The notes below the pieces were generated by a model. That model did not search any database. It saw nothing but the letters and a program-made list of their open reading frames with translations, and had not been told where the DNA came from. Positions 5,837 to 7,411 of a stretch of DNA of 7,411 nucleotides are shown piece by piece (position 1 is the first letter of the stretch; each line of letters begins with the position of its first letter). The position numbers were made by a program, and so were the translations under genes. Source of the DNA: an uncultured Microbacteriaceae bacterium (lineage in GTDB: Bacteria > Actinomycetota > Actinomycetes > Actinomycetales > Microbacteriaceae); assembly GCA_946481135.1 (NCBI GenBank), contig CAMLMQ010000151.1:1-7411 (forward strand), read 5' to 3'.

Positions 5837-6626
5837 GGGGCGGCCCGGGCCGGTCGTCGTCGCGCTCGCGGGCGTCGGCCTCGCGCTGCTCGTGCTGCCG
5901 CTCGTCGGGCTCGTGCTCCGGGCCCCGTGGGCCGAGCTTCCCGGCCTGCTGAGCAGCGGTGCCGTCGTCGAGGCCCTCGCGCTGTCGCTCGGCACCGCGG
6001 GACTCAGCACCGTCGCGTGCCTCGTGCTCGGCATCCCGCTCGCCGTGCTGCTCACCCACTCGGTGCACTGGCCGGTCGTGCCGCGTCGGCTGCTGCGGGC
6101 GGCGATCACGGTCCCGATGGTGCTGCCGCCCGTGATCGGGGGCATCGCGCTGCTGCTGCTGCTCGGGCGCCGCGGCATCGTCGGGGTGTGGCTCGCGGAG
6201 GTCGGCATCACGCTGCCCTTCACGACTCCCGCCGTCGTGATCGCGCAGACGTTCGTCGCGATGCCGTTCCTCGTCTTCGCGGTCGAGGGCGCGCTGCGCT
6301 CCACCGACCGCCGTTCGGAACTCGCGGCGGCATCCCTCGGCGCGAGTCCCGCGCAGGTCTTCCGCCTCGTGACCCTGCCGCTCGTCGCGCCCGGCGTCGC
6401 GGCGGGCGCGGTGCTGTGCTTCAGCCGCGCGCTCGGGGAGTTCGGCGCGACGATCACGTTCGCCGGGTCGTTCCCCGGGGTCACGCGCACGCTGCCGATC
6501 GCGTCGTACCTCGCGATGAACTCCGACCCCGACACCGCGATCGCCCTCGCCCTCGTGCTGCTCGCCGTCTCGCTCGTCGTGCTGCTCGCGCTGCGCGACC
6601 GGTGGATGCCCGGAGTGGTGCGGTGA
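5814..6626 (+). CDS. modB: Molybdate ABC transporter permease ModB
   Basis: Membrane channel subunit of the molybdate importer, 270 residues. The N-terminus is basic (RASASRRGR), then hydrophobic segments are visible at about 13-35, 53-81, 97-118, 138-158, 189-205 and 241-260. The cytoplasmic coupling loop that contacts ModC is clear: ELAAASLGASPAQVFRLVTLPLVAPG (169-194), the EAA motif with the invariant Gly of LGAS. Other family signatures are VPMVLPPVIGG (100-110), SRALGEFGATITFAGSFPG (204-222) and LPIASYL. The ATG at 5814 is chosen for its GGAGG; it lies inside modA, overlapping by 23 nt in another frame. Its TGA overlaps the modC GTG by 4 nt. The reading frame is open further upstream, but that would remove the membrane start from its natural place. 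Confidence 0.94.
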   Translation: MRASASRRGRPGPVVVALAGVGLALLVLPLVGLVLRAPWAELPGLLSSGAVVEALALSLGTAGLSTVACLVLGIPLAVLLTHSVHWPVVPRRLLRAAITVPMVLPPVIGGIALLLLLGRRGIVGVWLAEVGITLPFTTPAVVIAQTFVAMPFLVFAVEGALRSTDRRSELAAASLGASPAQVFRLVTLPLVAPGVAAGAVLCFSRALGEFGATITFAGSFPGVTRTLPIASYLAMNSDPDTAIALALVLLAVSLVVLLALRDRWMPGVVR

Positions 6627-7339
6627 CGGAGCGTCGTGAGGTGAGCACGCTCGCCGTCGACCTGACGGTGCCGCGCGAGGCGTTCGACGTCGTCGCCGCG
6701 TTCGACGTGCCGGCGGGTCGCGTGCTCGGCGTCGTCGGACCGAACGGCGCGGGCAAGTCGAGCATCCTCGCCGGGATCGCGGGCCTCGACGATGCGACCG
6801 GCACGGTGCGGCTCGACGACCGCGACCTCGGGATGCTGCCCGCGGAGCGCCGCGGCGTCGGCGTCGTCTTCCAGGATCTCCTGCTGTTCCCGCACCTCAC
6901 CGTGCGCGACAATGTCGCCTTCGCGCAGCGGGTGCGGCTCGGCGGCTGGGCCCGCGCCCGGGAGGTCGCCGAGGCGTGGCTCGACCGGCTCGACCTGCGC
7001 GCGCTCGCCGACCGGCATCCCGGCGCGCTCTCGGGTGGGCAGGCGCAGCGGGTCGCTCTCGCGCGAGCCCTCGCGTCGGAGCCCGCCGTGCTGCTGCTCG
7101 ACGAGCCGATGGCGGCGCTCGACGTCGAGGTGCGCGACGAGGTGCGCGCCGACCTCGCGGGTCACCTGCGGCAGTTCGGCGGCCCGGCGGTGGTCGTGAG
7201 CCACGACCGGGCGGATGCCGTGGCGCTCACCGACGACCTGCTCGTCGTCGAGCGGGGCCGGGTCGTGCAGCGGGGGTCGCTCGCCGAGCTCGCGGCAGCG
7301 CCGGCGACGTCCTGGGTCGCGCGCTTCGCGGGTGGCTGA
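6623..7339 (+). CDS. modC: Molybdate ABC transporter ATP-binding protein ModC, short form without TOBE domain
   Basis: ATPase subunit powering molybdate uptake at the inner face of the membrane. The 238 residues hold a complete nucleotide-binding domain: Walker A GPNGAGKSS (39-47), Q-loop VVFQD (Gln84) followed by LLLFPHLTVRDNV, signature LSGGQ (136-140), Walker B VLLLDEP (156-162) and H-loop SHD (His194). Classical ModC has about 350 residues, the extra part being a C-terminal TOBE domain that senses molybdate. Here the protein ends soon after the ATPase fold (WVARFAGG), so the domain is missing rather than cut by the window. The TOBE function may be supplied by the HTH-TOBE protein at the head of the operon. 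GTG 6623 overlaps the modB stop by 4 nt (GTGA), with GGAG at 6612-6615 seven bases upstream. Confidence 0.93.
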   Translation: MTERREVSTLAVDLTVPREAFDVVAAFDVPAGRVLGVVGPNGAGKSSILAGIAGLDDATGTVRLDDRDLGMLPAERRGVGVVFQDLLLFPHLTVRDNVAFAQRVRLGGWARAREVAEAWLDRLDLRALADRHPGALSGGQAQRVALARALASEPAVLLLDEPMAALDVEVRDEVRADLAGHLRQFGGPAVVVSHDRADAVALTDDLLVVERGRVVQRGSLAELAAAPATSWVARFAGG

Positions 7340-7356
7340 CGCTCACGGCGATCCGT

Positions 7357-7411
7357 CTAGCGCGTCGCGTCGCCGATGTGCAGCCAGTAGAAGGATTGGG
7401 TGCCCATCGTG
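7357..7411 (-). CDS. 3' end of an unrecognised gene (18 codons visible)
   Basis: Reading leftward from the window edge, an open frame ends at TAG (7357-7359). The visible residues are TMGTQSFYWLHIGDATR. This is too short to identify a family. The stop lies 17 nt from the modC stop, so the genes converge, which fits a real gene end in such a compact locus, but chance cannot be excluded. A six-base inverted repeat (CGGCGA at 7346-7351 and TCGCCG at 7370-7375) spans its end; it is too weak to call a terminator. Confidence 0.4.
   Translation of the reverse strand, partial: TMGTQSFYWLHIGDATR

Noticed and set aside
5384..7204. A very long open frame antisense to modA, modB and modC
   Set aside because: It is a high-GC codon-bias shadow of the three overlapping mod genes, which all carry clear family motifs; its own translation shows no domain.
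7346..7375. Terminator hairpin after modC (CGGCGA...TCGCCG)
   Set aside because: Only six pairs across an 18-nt loop, no T-tract; expected by chance in sequence this GC-rich.
1..7411. CRISPR arrays, tRNA or rRNA genes, insertion sequences, integrases or attachment sites
   Set aside because: No spaced direct-repeat arrays, no tRNA-like cloverleaf, no transposase or integrase motifs, and composition is uniform across the locus.

Overview
The window is a very GC-rich (roughly 70 % or more by eye), densely packed molybdenum locus. Its base composition, GTG starts, short overlaps and actinobacterial protein signatures (a MoaC-MogA fusion, and a MoeB-like adenylyltransferase with a C-terminal rhodanese domain) point to an actinomycete. 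The family Microbacteriaceae is my best guess, but that is inference. Nearly every base is assigned: the window holds the genes for molybdopterin (molybdenum cofactor, Moco) synthesis and a molybdate ABC transporter. No molybdoenzyme gene is visible.

Layout. (1) Positions 1-666, plus strand: the 3' end of moaA, then moaD overlapping it by 8 nt. (2) Positions 667-762: a convergent gap filled by a 71-nt imperfect hairpin. (3) Positions 763-4440, minus strand, transcribed from right to left: moeB-like adenylyltransferase/rhodanese, moeA, a moaC-mogA fusion (moaCB), and moaE. They are spaced 3 nt apart or overlap by 4 and 8 nt, so they form one operon. (4) Positions 4441-4691: a 251-bp divergent control region with an inverted repeat. 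(5) Positions 4692-7339, plus strand: an HTH-TOBE protein, modA, modB and modC, overlapping by 4, 23 and 4 nt. (6) Positions 7357-7411, minus strand: the last codons of an unrecognised gene.

How the genes fit together. ModA captures molybdate outside the membrane, ModB carries it across and ModC powers transport. MoaA (with its N-terminus outside the window) and the MoaC half of MoaCB turn GTP into cyclic pyranopterin monophosphate. The MoeB-like protein adenylates the MoaD Gly-Gly tail, and its rhodanese domain probably supplies the sulfur. MoaD and MoaE form molybdopterin synthase. The MogA half of MoaCB adenylates molybdopterin and MoeA inserts molybdate. ModC lacks the usual C-terminal TOBE (molybdate-sensing) domain, while the first gene of the transporter operon encodes a TOBE domain joined to a DNA-binding HTH. 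That protein is the obvious candidate for a molybdate-responsive regulator acting on the divergent control region.

I see no evidence of a wholly new system. The points most worth a second look are the strong over-use of GGATGCC/GGCATCC on both strands, the nested hairpin between the converging operons, the MoeB-like enzyme lacking its zinc cysteines, and the HTH-TOBE protein paired with a TOBE-less ModC.
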